7,842 bases of DNA from Candidatus Hydrogenedentota bacterium (lineage in GTDB: Bacteria > Hydrogenedentota > Hydrogenedentia > Hydrogenedentales > CAITNO01): the NCBI GenBank assembly GCA_011046175.1, contig DSBB01000012.1:1-7842 (forward strand), read 5' to 3'. The notes beneath the pieces were generated by a model. The model had not been told where the DNA came from. It did no database searches and saw only the letters and a program-made list of their open reading frames with translations. The translations under genes were made by a program, and so were the position numbers. Each line of letters begins with the position of its first letter. The stretch's first letter is position 1. Positions 7,110-7,842 of this stretch are shown here, one piece after another.

Positions 7110-7114
7110 TTCCT
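7110..7114 (-). promoter_or_regulatory. Shine-Dalgarno of the cytoplasmic dehydrogenase gene
   Basis: AGGAA, inside the purine-rich stretch GGAAAGGAA, lies seven bases before the ATG at 7102. The stretch starts at the upstream gene's TAG stop, which favours coupled translation of the pair. Confidence 0.7.
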
Positions 7115-7117
7115 TTC

Positions 7118-7842
7118 CTATTCCTGCCAGCCGTGTGCATTGCGCACGTCTATCATGGCGGCCAATATGTCGTTCCATGTTTGAGGATTCAACAAGGTTT
7201 CATTCGGGAACATGCAGCCGTCCCAGCAGAGATGGCGTATTTTTTTCGTAACGTCGCCGTTTTCGTCGCGCAGCCAGAATCCGGCGTATTTAGTAATGTC
7301 CAGTTTGCCGTTCGGATCGTTCGGCAGGCAATGCCGTCCCGTTTTATCGTGGCTGCCGGAGCCCTTCACCGTGGCGTCGTTTTGCGCGACATGAAAGTCA
7401 AGCGTCCACGGACGCAGCGCGTCCGTGAGTTTTTTGTATGCCGCATCGAATGCCGCCGTGTCGGTCCACTCGAAGCCTTCCGGCAGTATCGCGTCCTCCG
7501 GCGCGTTTGTTCCCAACAGATACAACAGCGTATGCGCCATGTCCGCCTGGAAACCGAACACGTCAGGGCGGTTCACCAGTTCCAGCAATTGCGTCATGCG
7601 TCTCCAACTGTGCATGCCGCCCCAGCATACCTCGCCCTCGGCAACCAGTTTTTCGCCGGCGTCGGCCGCAATGTCGCATGCCAGGCGGAATGTTTCCGCA
7701 ATACGTTTCTGATTGCCCTCCGGGTCGGCCGCCCACGTGCCCGGATCAACCGCCGAGTCAATGCGAATGGCGCCGGAAGGGCGTATGCCCAGCGCGCGAA
7801 GCGCCCCGCCTATACGGCACGCCTTTTTGACCTGCTCAAGGA
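7118..7842 (-). CDS. Sugar phosphate isomerase/epimerase-like TIM barrel, C-terminal part
   Basis: The frame stays open to the right edge, so 240 C-terminal residues are visible and the start is outside; the ATG at 7615 is internal, because family sequence continues upstream of it. Clear landmarks, numbered from the first complete codon, are GAIRIDSA (23-30), the strand KLVAEGEVCWGGMHSW (64-79), GFQADMAHTLLYLLG (96-110), LDFHVAQND (147-155), DPNGKLDITKYAGFWLRD (175-192) and HLCWDGCMFPN (203-213). The family is the AP-endonuclease-2-like xylose isomerase TIM barrel. The likely divalent metal ligands are E68 or E70, D100 with H103, H150 and D207; this assignment is by analogy. Members isomerise or epimerise sugars, and some act on 3-keto sugars. 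It is the first visible gene of the minus-strand block and overlaps the ribosome-binding stretch of the next gene. No signal peptide can be judged because the N-terminus is missing. Confidence 0.85.
   Translation of the reverse strand, partial: LEQVKKACRIGGALRALGIRPSGAIRIDSAVDPGTWAADPEGNQKRIAETFRLACDIAADAGEKLVAEGEVCWGGMHSWRRMTQLLELVNRPDVFGFQADMAHTLLYLLGTNAPEDAILPEGFEWTDTAAFDAAYKKLTDALRPWTLDFHVAQNDATVKGSGSHDKTGRHCLPNDPNGKLDITKYAGFWLRDENGDVTKKIRHLCWDGCMFPNETLLNPQTWNDILAAMIDVRNAHGWQE

Noticed and set aside
7118..7615. ATG at 7615 as the true start of the isomerase
   Set aside because: The conserved strand with VAEGEVCWGG and the preceding RIDSA motif lie upstream of it in frame, so the gene runs off the window.

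Overview
The window shows six protein-coding genes from a Gram-negative, PVC-like or Hydrogenedentota-like bacterium (an inference). The grounds are a Tat-exported Gfo/Idh/MocA oxidoreductase, a secreted HEAT-repeat/DUF1080 fusion, a TIM-barrel isomerase with the GFQADMAH signature, a dienelactone-hydrolase-like esterase and moderately high GC. All these families are frequent in Planctomycetes, Lentisphaerae, Verrucomicrobia and Hydrogenedentota. No rRNA, tRNA, CRISPR array, insertion sequence or other mobile element was seen.

Layout: positions 2-418 (+) hold the C-terminal part of an alpha/beta-hydrolase whose start lies off the left edge. Everything else is on the minus strand. Read in the direction of transcription (right to left), a first block holds a sugar phosphate isomerase/epimerase-like TIM barrel (7118 to beyond the right edge) and a cytoplasmic Gfo/Idh/MocA dehydrogenase (5963-7102), 15 bases apart. 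A 215-base intergenic gap (5748-5962) follows. It carries an imperfect hairpin and two clusters of 9-base tandem elements with consensus RGGACNTAT in opposite orientations. A second block then holds a secreted HEAT-repeat + DUF1080 protein (2946-5747), a Tat-signal Gfo/Idh/MocA oxidoreductase (1648-2913) and a membrane-embedded M28 metallopeptidase (426-1646). Gaps inside this block are 32 bases and 1 base, so it looks like an operon. The esterase and the peptidase converge with only 7 bases between them.

How the genes may work together: a DUF1080 (3-keto-disaccharide hydrolase family) domain, two NAD(P)-dependent Gfo/Idh/MocA enzymes and a TIM-barrel isomerase are the parts expected of a 3-keto-glycoside route. 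In that route a sugar is oxidised at C3, the glycosidic bond of the keto sugar is then broken, and the product is isomerised or reduced. Exported versions (Tat oxidoreductase, Sec-secreted DUF1080 protein) and cytoplasmic versions (second oxidoreductase, isomerase) suggest the work is split between periplasm and cytoplasm. The substrate cannot be read from the sequence, and the role of the M28 peptidase in the operon is unclear. The most unusual items are the 9-base element clusters, a DnaJC11-C-terminus-like module between HEAT blocks, and a two-helix membrane insertion between the metal-ligand motifs of the peptidase.
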